Shown here piece after piece: positions 44,166 to 55,773 of a DNA stretch of 64,000 bases; positions within the stretch are counted from its first letter, which is position 1; every line of letters begins with the position of its first letter. The notes under the pieces were generated by a model. The model was given only the letters and a program-made list of their open reading frames with translations. It did no database searches and had not been told where the DNA came from. The stretch is from Deroplatys truncata (lineage: Eukaryota > Arthropoda > Insecta > Mantodea > Mantidae). The stretch lies in contig CM060989.1 of assembly GCA_030765065.1 (NCBI GenBank), positions 41,407,501-41,471,500 on the forward strand, read 5' to 3'. The position numbers and the translations under genes are program-made.

Positions 44166-45057
44166 TGCGAAGACGGAACAGCTAGAATGCCCAGAAGTCA
44201 AGAAGAAGGAAAGTAGACAAAAGAGTCATCTTTTTTAAGAATAGCTTATAGGAAAGTGAGTAGAGAAACTCATATGAATGTAACGAAAAACAGTTTAAGG
44301 AGAATAAATAAATGCAGTCTTAATTTGCGCAGGAAAGGTAACACGAAGGATGGCTGAAGAAAATGTTCAGAGTAATGCCGTTATTATATACTATATTCTA
44401 TATGAAGTTTAATAAATACCTATTGCTAATGCCATCACCCAGGCAGGCAGTTGAGCGAGAGAGAATACGTCATTGTAACTGGTCCATCGGCAGTCAAGCG
44501 AGACGGAACAGCAGCAAGGGGTCGACAAAACTATCATCTCTGCTTCGCATAGCAAATATTGAAGACAAGACCATTGTGTGAGACAGCACTTAGGAGAACA
44601 GCGTGATAAGTCACACCAAATTTTATGCTTAAGTCAGATAAGTTTTGAGGATTGCACATTTGTTTTTTATTGTGCAGATTTGTTGACCTAACAAACATAC
44701 TGCATATGATGCATTTTAACAACATTCATATCACAAATCCAGGTTTTACACTAGAGGAAGGTCGGACAAAACGCGGTACTTAATAACTAACTGCATATAT
44801 CTTATAAACTCTGCATTATTTAATGATTAATTAGATGTTATGTCTACTTCAAATTGGTAGTGAGAAAATAGCTTTGTAATAAGCATAATCGTAGAAATAA
44901 AATTTATCGTCAATTTATGTCAGAGACCCCATTTTGTCAGACTGGATAAAACAGGGTACTTAAATAATAGTGTAAATTTCAAAATGTATAATAATTTTAT
45001 AAATGTTCAGATTCACTTTACGGCAGAATTTAAATAACATGAGACTTCTGACACCTT
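44166..45057. other. Unassigned, with a short CTAC-element terminus
   Basis: At 44235-44285 the sequence aatagcttataggaaagtga, then gtagagaaactcatatgaat and gtaac matches the far terminus of the CTAC element. The rest shows no motif that I recognise. Confidence 0.4.
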
Positions 45058-46187
45058 TTGGAGAGGTATGTTTCCATGGCAACGTCGCCTCCGCTGTTGC
45101 TTGTTCTGCCACCCTTCGTTCTCTTCGCCTACAAGCTGAAATCTGAGGGTGAAGAAGTTGAATTGTTACGTTATTTGCACCATGTATCGAAAACCGATTT
45201 GAAGTTGTTTGTATTGTTATTTATTAGCACCACGGTTTGGGAGTCAATTTGAAAAAAAAGGTTGTATTGAAAGAGTTGTATTATATTTTAACTGTTGGGG
45301 AACCAAACTTGTAGTAGTTGCAACCGCACGTATGTTAAACAGTTTCCGGTAGCCTTCGCCCCAAATGTACTTTCAGGTGGCCTTTGCACCAAGTTTAAAA
45401 AAATATTAACTTTGTAATTTGACTGTATCTTTAGATATTATATTTATGTTTGCCTCGGCTGCGTCAGCATTATTGTTAGAGACACGTTTCTCTTAGGCAG
45501 GGTTGTGATATGACAAGAATGTACGCTTACACAGATTTTAAGTTTTAATTCACTCCTTTTTATTAATCCTTGACACAAATTAAATAGCACTTCACTGATA
45601 TAGAGAGCTGTGAGATTCTGTAATTTAATACTTGCACTTTATTTTAACACGTATACTATTTTCGTCTCACACGAATACATAATTAATTTCTCGAGGACAC
45701 ACCTCGTGTCTGGTTATGAGCACTGAGGCAACTGAATTAATTTCAACCGTCTAAACATGTACATTTGTGTATTTCAAGTCTCTGATTGGCTAATCCTAGT
45801 CCAATAGAATACCTTCATTTAACTAAAGCTTTTTCTGGTTGTTGATTGGCTATTTTTAAACTGTCTCAAAATTTATATTATTGCTGCTCAAATTAATGAC
45901 TAGTATCATTTAAACTTCCTTACTCATTATTGCCTCAAGGTTACCTCATTATTACCTCATTGTTAGCAACTTTAAACTTATTATTCTCACAGCTCCTACA
46001 TTATTAAATTACGTAATGCATTCACATAACATTATTGAACGTGTTTACAATAATATAGGCATATGCAATGACTGTTACATACATTTTACAATTTATGACA
46101 TACACATATTGCTTCAAGGCGGGCTGTTATTGAATTTATATTTATATAATTTGACTGAAATCATTTAAGTGTTAAAAATACTGCCTC
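45058..46187 (-). mobile_element. 1-kb dispersed repeat R1, reverse copy 3
   Basis: On the minus strand it starts ttgaggcagtatttttaaca (46187 downward). The order of blocks is as in copy 1: gagctgtgagaataataagt, CCAAT-like words, ctcacagctctctatatcag and a gcagccgaggcaaacat word. Near its far end (45290-45400) a segment around accggtagcc/ccaaatgtac appears twice. Confidence 0.8.
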
Positions 46188-46707
46188 AAGAGGTAACATG
46201 TTACCATGTTGCCAAAGTTTACTACTGCTCAATAGCGTTACGTCCAGCGAGCTGTTAGCAATTCGGTGCGCTGCAAAACAGCTGACACGTGCTTTAATAC
46301 AACGTGTCAACGCAGCTCTCCCACTTCTCCGCTTAGGATATGTCAGAAGTTCCAAGTTGTTTAAATGTCACTGTGTGTGCAGAAATCTCGCAAGTATAAG
46401 ATTTGTCATCCTCAACATCAATGCCAGCACACTGTTTATGAGCCCATTCTCTATACTTACAATATTTTACCCATCCCTCTTCAGACTTACAATTAGAAAA
46501 TAGTTCGTTGCAATAAATGCAAGCTGAGTTATCATCTTTTGCTTCTCTCTTCTGATGTTACTATTTTGTACTATGCCAGCTTGTTTTTGTCTTCTTTCCT
46601 CCACCATTTTATTTATTTCTTTTCAATAGATTCTGTAGTATTTGGCTCCATTCGATTTTTTTTTAGTCTTCATGGAAGAAACTATTTCGTCTTTGTAAGG
46701 GGAATTT
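46188..46707. other. No recognised gene
   Basis: An open frame at 46198-46503 has no domain that I can identify. The segment 46505-46707 is pyrimidine-rich. Confidence 0.35.
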
Positions 46708-46980
46708 TTAAAGATTTCGATCTCTCCCGTTCTTCTTTTGGCGATATTCTCTTTCCCTTCCGCCAGTCTTCCTTGCATAGGGCGCCATAAATAGGAGAGT
46801 TAGGTCTATAAATTGGGAACTCATCTGACTTCTTTTTTCTCTCTTGTAATCTGATTGGATCAGTTGCATTAAGCAGTCTTTAGGCGGTATTTCAAAATTC
46901 AAAGCATTCTTAATGTTGAGATGAATAAAAATCTTTTCCCAAATTTCCAATTTCACTACAGATGGCAACAAATCCAACAC
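46708..46980 (-). CDS. Candidate F-box-like coding fragment
   Basis: The minus-strand frame starts LDLLPSVVKLEIWEKIFIHL and continues NIKNALN, which resembles the first half of an F-box (LPxEVxxxIFxxLxxxDL). F-box proteins act as substrate receptors of SCF ubiquitin ligases, binding SKP1 through this motif. The frame stays open for about 90 codons but the part after residue 30 is not recognisable. There is no ATG at the start: the codon just upstream is TAG, in a context (actag|gtg) that could be a splice acceptor. It could be an exon, a decayed gene piece, or a chance match. Confidence 0.33.
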   Translation of the reverse strand: MLDLLPSVVKLEIWEKIFIHLNIKNALNFEIPPKDCLMQLIQSDYKREKRSQMSSQFIDLTLLFMAPYARKTGGREREYRQKKNGRDRNL

Positions 46981-49080
46981 CTAGTTTCCAATTCTTCACA
47001 ACAGAGGGCAGAAGAATCGTCTAATAAAATACTTCTTGTGGTTAGGGAGAGATCGAGTCGCTAGTCGGCCGTAGCTGATGATGGGGGAAACATATCTCCC
47101 GAAAGCGCTCCTTAGTTAACATCTAGCGCTAATGTGATGGGAATTAATAGGTAACGACTCAGTTTAAATTTCATATGATAACATCACAATAAAAAGTACT
47201 TCTGTTCATTATAATAAACGATGTCGTTTGAGTTTAACGGGCCGCGTATATTTTGCTACTAAAAGCATTAATTCTTTATTTAAACCCATCTACCCGCGAT
47301 GTATAAAAACTCGTGCTCCTATAATCCTATGTAAATAACCATCTTAATGCAATGCATACACCTTAGCTGCCTGAGTACTGAATGATCTGTCATCTGTGGC
47401 CTGGAATATATATTGGAAGCGATAACTATCATGCTGTAATAATCAAATATGTACACTCGCTTCCATATATGCCGTCACCGCAGCTTTAGGTGACATTCTA
47501 CTGGCATTCACATGTGGAGCATCTATAGCAAGGATGAGGTGTATGTATCTTTTCGCGCATGCAGTAGCGTTTTGTTTTACTGCACAGTTCTAGATTATTC
47601 ACATATGAATATATAACTTTGAGCAATAGCTTTACTCGTTATAACTTGTAATAACCATGTTTAAATATATAACTAAATAAAACCCTGTGTTGCAAATATC
47701 TCCACGAAAAAATATTTTAATGGCAACATACTATAACACTGAAATACATTATACTTTTTACTCTCAAATAGGCCATACTATTTACTAGGCATTATTAGAA
47801 TAATCTGTCCAATCTAAATATACAACTAAATAAAACATTGTTTTGCACAATTTCTCCATGAAAATGTATTTTAATGACAATATAACATAAAACTGAAGTA
47901 AATTATAGTTCATACTTTCAAAGAGGACACATTTACTAGACATTTTAATCTGTCCATACGAATGCAGCATAGCATTGCCCTAGTAATGTCTTCAAGTGAC
48001 AAACTGCTTCCCACATACTCAGAATTCTTCCCCGATACACTTCCAAAGTATCTGCATACATCTCGTGAGCTACAGTTAACACACACCACTGCTTGGTCGA
48101 ACAATAAAGAACGCTCCAGACACACCCCTCCTGCTATGTGCGCGCCTGCTGAGAAGGTTGATCAAATGCCTCCAAAAGCTGCGGTGACAGCATAAATGGA
48201 AACGAGTGTACTAGCAACTCCGTGCGAGGATGACTCAAATTGTAAACAAATACTGAGGTGACCAGTTTCCAATAAGCGATACAAATTCCGCTCACATGCA
48301 ATCAATGATGTTATCCAGCATCGTTAACGCGATAACTAGTTGTCTTCGTTATTTTGGTAACCGATATAAAGTAACTTATATTATTCTGCCCATCCCTACC
48401 CGTCACCTCTATAAACAAAATTTAATATATGTAGCGAAAACGTGTTAGTTGCAAAATAATCCATGTAAATTAAAAGCTAGAACAGTAACTTAAGAAGAGA
48501 AGCAATAAGAAAGTTAGTTCTGATAATTTTACATTCCATCTGGTAAGTATGAACATGTTCTTAACTTTTTATCTCAATTCGTCTTGCTCGGGCGGTAACG
48601 CCCCCTGTGTTCTCGCTGTGTTCTCAATTTCATTGGGAAGGTTTAACTAATAGCTCGAAACAGCTGCCAGGCCTAGCCGTTTTCCCGAGAGCGTCACCCG
48701 AAATATTTCTTTCCTTTCTCTCTTGAGCAAAACATATCGAGCAATTAATTGGCTTGCTTTCAGAATCCATTATTTTCCACATGATGTGGTTTTAATAGCA
48801 GCACCGAAATATGTTGGAGGCGGAAGATCGTGGCAATGATATTTACGAGCCAGTGGGTACCGTGGTTGTCTGGGAACTTGTTTTGCATGCCCATTAATCA
48901 CCTCCTTGTTGGAGTACACCACCAGCAGCCGGCCAGCTTCATATCTGGGATCTTCCCAGCGTGTTGCTTTAACACTGCCATACTCTTGTTCTTACACATA
49001 TTTCTTGTAATTAGATTGATGCAGGGGTGGCAAATCTCATAGCAATCATTTCAAGCAAAAATGCTCAATTATTGCAGCCC
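46981..49080. other. No recognised gene or repeat
   Basis: About 2.1 kb without a family match. A near-duplicated segment of about 120 bp occurs at 47640-47760 and 47790-47910 (aactaaataaaaccctgtgt and aactaaataaaacattgttt, each followed by a ctccacgaaaa-type word), suggesting a local tandem duplication. The frames at 47962-48195 and 48830-49042 show no domain. Confidence 0.45.
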
Positions 49081-50110
49081 CTGAGGCTGTATTTTTAACA
49101 CTTAAATAATTTCAGTCTAATTATATAATAATAAAAAATATAATAACAGCCCGCCTTAAAGCAATACGTGTATGTAACTATATATAAAAAGTGTATATTA
49201 CAGTCATTGTAAATGTTTATATTATTGTATCCATGTTTAATAATGTTATGTGAATGTGTTACGTAATTTAATAATGTAGGAGCTGTGAGAATAATAGGTT
49301 AAAAGCTTCTAACAATGAGGTAACCTTGAGGCAATAATGAATTTGAAAGTTTAAATGCTACTAGTCATTATTGGAGCAACAATAATGCAAATTTTGAGAC
49401 AGTTTATAAAATAGCCAATCAACGACCAGAAAAAGCTTTAGTTAAATAAAAGTATTCTATTGGTTTAGGATTAGCCAATTACAAACTGAAATATAGCAAA
49501 ATTTACAAATTTAGAGTTCAGTTGCTTGTAGACAGTGCTCATAACTGGACGCGAGACACGTCCTCGAGAAGTATAATACGTATTTTGTGCGAGACAAAAA
49601 TAGTTTACGTGTTACAAGGTGCAAGTAATTAATAAAAAAATCTCACAGCTCTCTCTCTCTATATATATCAGTTCAGTGTTATTTGAATCGTGTCAAGCAT
49701 TAATAAATGGAGTGAAGAAAAATTTAAAATCTGTGTAAGCCTAAATTCTTCAGTCGCACCACAACCCTGCAAAGAGAAACGTGTCTTAACAATAATACTG
49801 ACGCAGCCGAGGCAAACATAAAATATAATATTTAAAGAAACAGTCAAAATTACAAAGTTAATATATTTTTAAACATTTTTTGGGCAAAAGCCACCGGAAA
49901 ATACAAATGGGGTGAAGGCTACCGGGTACCATACTAGCGGTTGCAACTACTTCATGTTCGGCTCTCCAACAGCTGAAATATAATACAACTCCTTCAACAC
50001 AACCAACTTCAAAATTGACACCCAAAGCGTGGTGCAAATAACGTAAAGAAATTATCTACTTCAAATTAGCTTTCCATACGTGGGACAGAAACTATCTACT
50101 TCACCCCCTA
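49081..50110 (+). mobile_element. 1-kb dispersed repeat R1, forward copy 4
   Basis: It begins tgaggctgtatttttaacac and is complete to gctttccatacgtgggacag, then aaactatctac. CCAAT-like words lie near 49412 and 49475, a ctctctctctatatatatca tract at 49653-49672 and aataaa near 49704. It is the best copy for defining the repeat ends. Confidence 0.82.
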
Positions 50111-50165
50111 CATGTAAGGGAACATCCACCTCACGTTTAAATAAAAATAAGTTATATGAAAGAAA

Positions 50166-50206
50166 ATTCTTGTTATTTACATTCACATGACTTTCTCTAC
50201 CTATCG
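50166..50206 (-). mobile_element. CTAC element, reverse terminus only
   Basis: Reads ttatttacattcacatgact, then ttctctacc. It is only the far terminus, close to and opposed to the following forward copy. Confidence 0.65.
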
Positions 50207-50237
50207 TTTAGTTTTATTTAACTTCAATCAACAAAAG

Positions 50238-51083
50238 TTTATTGTTTTCTCTATTACGTATAGCAAGTAGGAGAAGAATTCTATTTCTCCCAAAAATTCG
50301 ATACCGAGATTTCACCGGAAATACGTGCTTTGAGGTCCCTTGAATCCAAAAAAGCATTCTTAGAAAAACGTACATGTGTGTGTGCGCGCGTGTAAGGCGT
50401 AACTCAAAAACGAAACGTCTGATAAATACCAAAGTTGGTATTTAGGTTTAGTACCTTCCAAGTATGAAGCCCAAAGATTTTCAAGAAAATCCAAACTACC
50501 TTTTACGTGGAACATTTTTCGAAGTTTATGATTTTCTAAAAAAAATGGCTAACGATTTTGATTAAAATACTATATACTAAAGATATTTACGTTACAAATA
50601 AGGTATGTGTCTTGAATTTTCTGGGAATAGCCTGTGAAGTACATTTCAGTTGGAAAAAAATTGTATAATCTCGTACAACTGCTAAACGTTAAGTGATAAA
50701 TGAAAAGCATACTACACAAAAATTGTAGATCCAGTGAGCTTTTTCGTGGCATAGTCCATTTCTGGGATATCCGTTATTAAATGTTCGAATTGTTACTTGG
50801 TCATTCTTTTAAATCCTGTCAACATTCAGTTGCTTCTCGCGTTTGCATGGAAACAGTATGCAATTTTAAGGCCAGTATATAGCGTCCACTTCTTAAACAT
50901 TTGACTATCGCTGTCTCTTTGTATCCTAACGAAATGTGTAATGTACGTATTTCTGCAAAGGCATATTGGGATAAAAATATAGTTTACGGAATAATATGCC
51001 TGTGCAAAGAATAGTTTGTACATATACCCACTAATAAAGATAGAGGGTAAAGGAAGTCATGTGAATGTATAAGACTTTTTTTA
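50238..51083 (+). mobile_element. CTAC element, forward full-length copy
   Basis: Starts tgttttctctattacgtata and has a short TG/CG tract at 50373-50392, gcgtaactcaaaaacgaaac and actaccttttacgtggaac. It ends agagggtaaaggaagtcatg near 51045-51064 followed by tgtataagac. Confidence 0.85.
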
Positions 51084-51275
51084 TAGTCCACTTCGTGTTA
51101 ATCGAGATAAACCTTTGCAAAAATAGTTTTATTACATATTTCGTTGAAGATACAAAGGGGAATGAGAAAACTGAATCAAAAGTCAAATATTTAAGAGCTA
51201 GTCACTATATGCTAGCCTAGAAATTCTATACTCCTCCCATGACATCGCAAGAAACAACTAAATAGCGACAGTAAA
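51084..51275 (-). mobile_element. CTAC element, reverse fragment
   Basis: The subterminal block only (tcgagataaacctttgcaaa, tatatgctagcctagaaatt, gacatcgcaagaaacaacta). It is tail-to-tail with the preceding copy. Confidence 0.7.
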
Positions 51276-51532
51276 ACTGAGTAGCACTGCTATGTGCAAC
51301 CCATGTATATGTATATTATTTTTCCAATGTTAGTTTATAGTAGTAATAGTATTAGCAAAAATAAAATTAATAATTATCTAACAGCTGTTGAACAAGTGGG
51401 ATCTAGTAGTAAGTCGCCAACATTAACTTTGGTGAAAACTGGCGGTCGATTATACATAACTTCTTGTTGACCTGAAAAAAATAACTTTCAGCTCCTACTT
51501 AGCTGCTGCATTAGTAAGTAAATATTAACAAA

Positions 51533-52294
51533 AAAAATCGATTCCCACGACTTTCTCTACTCTCTATCGGTTATTAGTGAGTATTTAAAATATTCAAGTT
51601 TATTTTCCTATCTACTTTATTTTAATCGAGGTAAACCTTACCGGAAATAGCTGTATTACTCATTTCGTTAAATATACAAAGGGAATAGCGATAGCCAAAT
51701 ATTTTAGAACTGTACGCTATATGCTGGCCTTAAAATTCCATACTGTTTCCATGGCATCTCGAGAAAAAACTGAAAATCAACTGGAAGAACAATCCGAACG
51801 GTTAATAACGAATATCTCTGAAATGGCGGATGCCACAAAAAGGTTATTTAAAATAAATTGTGTTTTAAGGATATATACATTTTTTGTGTAGTATGTTTTC
51901 GTCTATCGCTTAACGTTTACCAGTTATCAAGATTATATAAAATTACTTTCGAATGTAGAGGACTTCACAGGCTATTCTCAGAAAATGCAAGATATACATT
52001 TTATTTGTCATGTAAATATTTATAATATATAGTATTTTAATAAAAATCGCTAGAGACATATTTTTAGAAAATAGAAGATTTCGAAAAATCCTCCATGTAA
52101 AGCGTAGTTTGGAGTTGCGGGATTATCTTGAAAACCTTTACACATCCACGCATACGAATCTTTTGTTAAAAATACTTTTTTTTCGGGGGTTTCAGGAGCC
52201 TCAAAATATGCATTTCCGGTAAAATCTCGACATGGAATTTTTGGTTGGAACACAAACTTCCTCAATCTTAAGTATGAGGTAAAGAAAGTAAAAA
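51533..52294 (-). mobile_element. CTAC element, reverse copy
   Basis: From a degenerate aaatcgattcccacgacttt terminus, through gtatgttttcgtctatcgct and gtaaagcgtagtttggagtt, to the opposite terminus aagtatgaggtaaagaaagt near 52269. A segment around the TG tract is deleted (52135-52150). Confidence 0.8.
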
Positions 52295-53227
52295 TGTTAA
52301 GAGGAAAGAATAACTGTAGGAAGAAACACATCAAAGTAGAAAATTATTATAGACTAAAAGAGACAAATTAAGAAAGAAGAGAGAATTAGAAAATCAACTT
52401 GGAATAGTAAATAAGTAAGAAAGTAGTATAATAAGTATGTAAATAGTATAATATAAGAATATTGCGTATGTATGCAGGAGGGGTAAAATTTGTGTGGGAA
52501 GCTGGTTAACAGAGCTGGGAATAAAGCTCATCACAAGGAGCAGATTAAACAAATGATCAAAGAGCACAGGGGCGAAGATAAATACTGACTGGAACGAGTG
52601 AAAAAGATATTCAAACACGCACAGATAACTCGCAAATCTAAACAGAGAACTTTTCCAACAAAAAGATACATTAATTATTTTATTTTCACGAGGCGCCAAA
52701 TAAAGTAGTCAATGGGAAAACTCATTATATATTACAGCGAGAAAATTAGTGTGTCTAGCAGAGTGTGAAAGGTGGTCGATTCCGAGAAACCTTCTTCCAA
52801 TTCTCATCTTCAAAAGGTCCACTTCACGTCAAACTTGGGCAGGGAAGCGTGTGAGCTAAGATGTAGATTCAACTGAATCTTTACAAGGTAGCGGGTAGTT
52901 AACGAGAAATCTGTATTAATATTATAAATATATATTTGTATGTATGTGGGGGTGTATGTAGGGTAGCCTCCAAAGTAGTCAGCCAGTATTGATACATTTT
53001 TTCACCTTTGAAAGTCTCTATTATTTCTGACGGAAATGGGTCATTAAGTACCTCATTTCAACTGATAAATTGCTAAAGGCCTAAAAAGGATTTAAAAAGT
53101 AGTCGTACTGGAGTAATTAACGCATTGGGGTTATAAAAGAACATACCTGGGAAGGAGGCTATCGTTTTTCGTTGAGAATGCAATGGTGTAAAAACTAGTT
53201 GTGACGTCAGAGAAAATGCATGTAAAA
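52295..53227. other. No recognised gene or repeat
   Basis: Purine-rich on the plus strand between 52300 and 52690, producing a pyrimidine-rich open frame on the other strand (52394-52699) that I reject. The remainder shows nothing. Confidence 0.4.
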
Positions 53228-54963
53228 AATTCTTATGTGATACATTCACATGACTTTCTCTACTCTAGTTTTTATTAGTGGGTAAACAATGTATTCTTAC
53301 TAACGCTCATTTTTCTGTCTACTACATTTTAGTTCAAATAAACCTTTGCAGAAATGGCTACATTACATATTCTGTTATAGATACAAAGAGAACAGCGATA
53401 GTCAAATGTATAAGAACAGGACGCTATATGCTGACCTTAGAATTCTATACTGTTTCCATTCAATTGCGAGAACAACTGAAAATCGATGGGACTTTAAAAG
53501 AAGTATTGATCAATTCGAAACTCTAATAACTGGTATCTCAGAAACGGCTTATGCCACAAAAGCTTATTTTAAGTAAATTGTGTGTTTTAAAGAGATCTAC
53601 ATTTTTTGTGTAGTACGTTTTCGTCCATAAGCTATACAAGAATATACAGAATTTCTTCCGAATGAAGAGGACTTGCTAGGCTATTCCCAGAATATTCAAG
53701 ATATACATTTTATTTTGTGGCAGTATTAATTGTAATGTTTATATTTGTGTATGTGTTTACTCAGCATGTTGAAGCCATCTTGTGACGTGATTCATTTGTT
53801 AGGTTTGTTAGCTCCATCTGGTGTTAGCAATTTGCGGCAGTATTAATGTTCGTTTGAAAGAATGCTACTGTTATTTTATTTAATTTTGGTTCACTGTCCT
53901 CCGGCTAGCTATGATCTTTTGGTCAAGCACTTCTCTTTATACAGGTTGTGTAAACGGAAGGGAGTCTCTTATCCAAAGATAACACTGATGAAGAAATTTG
54001 TTTTACTCTTTTATTGTCGAACACGTTAACTATCACATTTACACATTGATCTTGACACTCGCCAAACTGAAACTGTTATAATAACTTCATTACTGATAAT
54101 TCTTAATTCGCGTACTTCAACTTTTTGTATAATTAACTTTATAACACTTGAGATTTTTCATAACTCTGTTACGCGTAACCTACAAATTGATATCCGAAGT
54201 GTGCCGTACAAATACTTTTGACGAACTGACGGGAATGCGACGTGTAGTGTACAAAGAATTTTGATGAACTGACAGGGTCTACCTCTAACCTACTCTTTTT
54301 ATACTCCTTCACCCAGATATGCCTAAAGATTATAACTGAACTGCAATTGGCTAATAAAACGCGCCAACATTAGCGTCTATTTTTATATCCAATGAAAATT
54401 ATGAATACATATGCTCTAGGGAAATGTTCCAGAAGATTCTAAAAGAAAAACGCGCCAATATTACGTAACTTCCTCGTCTCCAATAATGATAAACAGCTCA
54501 CCCCCTCGCTGCATTATTGCACGCTATTATTGACAGTTTCAGTAAGGTCGTATAAACTTACTTCCCAACAATAATTACAATCAACAAACATTTCAAATCA
54601 ATGTCACATAATAATGCATATTCGTACTATAATCACTCTTTACATATAAGTAATTTATGATACAAATTACTGCATCAATTTGTAATGCAAATATATTTCA
54701 CTTACTTGAAATCAAATGAAAATCATTGGATCCATTTTTTTAGAAAATCAAAATTTTCGAAAATGTTTCCATATAAATGATGGAGTTAGAGGATGTTCTT
54801 GAAACCTTTTAAATTTAATTAACTTAAATAGCAAGTTTGGCGTTGATCTGACTTTTTATTTTTTAATTATGCTATTCACAATCACACGGAGCTTTTTCCA
54901 AAAATGTTTTATTTGGATTCAGGGCGCTTCAGAACTTACTATACGTAGTAGAGAAAGTAATAA
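53228..54963 (-). mobile_element. CTAC element, reverse copy split by an insertion
   Basis: The first half runs from tatgtgatacattcacatga at 53235 to agatatacattttattttg at 53699-53717. The second half runs from about 54678 (ttgtaatgcaaatat) through ttcgaaaatgtttccatata to ctatacgtagtagagaaagt at about 54939-54958. The 960 bp between belong to another element. Confidence 0.8.
53714..54677 (-). mobile_element. LTR-like insertion in a CTAC element
   Basis: Read on the minus strand, it has TGTTGGGAAG at 54570-54561 (a usual form for an LTR start), a TATA-like gtataaaaa at 54304-54296 and an aataaa signal at 54015-54010. This is the order expected for U3 and R of an LTR. There is no internal coding region, so it would be a solo LTR. 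The similarity break points of the host element do not coincide exactly with the TG end, and I see no target-site duplication. The word ggcagtattaat occurs twice near its other end (about 53720 and 53834). Confidence 0.4.
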
Positions 54964-55773
54964 AAAGGTAGTAAAGATCCAAGTAGGTTTAAATGGTAAT
55001 ATTAATGTATCAATATTTTTATATTCCATTATGCAATAACAAATTGAACTAGATGATATTGTCCTATAACAAGTGTTGGTATGATAAAGGAAAGTTTAAG
55101 AATTATTCATGTGGTAGGAATTCCTGAAACAATTAAGAATGTGTCTCAGGATGATAGTCATGCTTCACATTCAGAATAATGCCGTCAAAGCTCAGTTACG
55201 TTAATAAGATGGTTGTACAAATATTTTAACCAGTTTTTGCAGGAATGTCTACATAGGTACGTATCTAAAGGAAATGTATGTTGCCATATATCGAAACGCT
55301 GCTCCTTATATACGCTTTATAGTAACTCGATAATTGCTGCGGTAATTAACTGAGATTAATGTTCTTGGAATACCGAGTACTGAAGTTGATCCCCTGACCT
55401 TGGCAGGACGTTGCTTCAACCACCGGAAAATAAAGAAGAGCATATAGCAGGTGATGCAGAACAGAGCTATAGTAAAGGATATTACTAAAATCAACTGCTA
55501 TGGAATAACATTGCTGGTAAACTCACTTTTTGCATATTCGTGTGTTTCCTGTTTCTTTCGGATGATATTTACACAGAATTTGGAATTCCAGCACATGGAT
55601 TCGTTTCCAAGGAAACCGACGTTAACATTTTTGGCTTTAACAACATGCAATATACACTACGGCTTGAAGTAAAATACCTTAATCCTTAATTTACATGTTT
55701 TAATAATCAGTATTATTACTTTACAGTGAATGGCAAACTTTGAAAACAGAATAACCTATTTATTTCAAATATA
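54964..55773. other. No recognised gene or repeat
   Basis: AT-rich spacer. The short frames at 55306-55494 and 55451-55672 overlap on opposite strands and have no domain. Confidence 0.4.

Noticed and set aside
47858-47890. AATGACAATATAAC-like word as a possible homeodomain or TATA site
   Set aside because: Words like this are expected often in DNA of this AT content; no supporting context.
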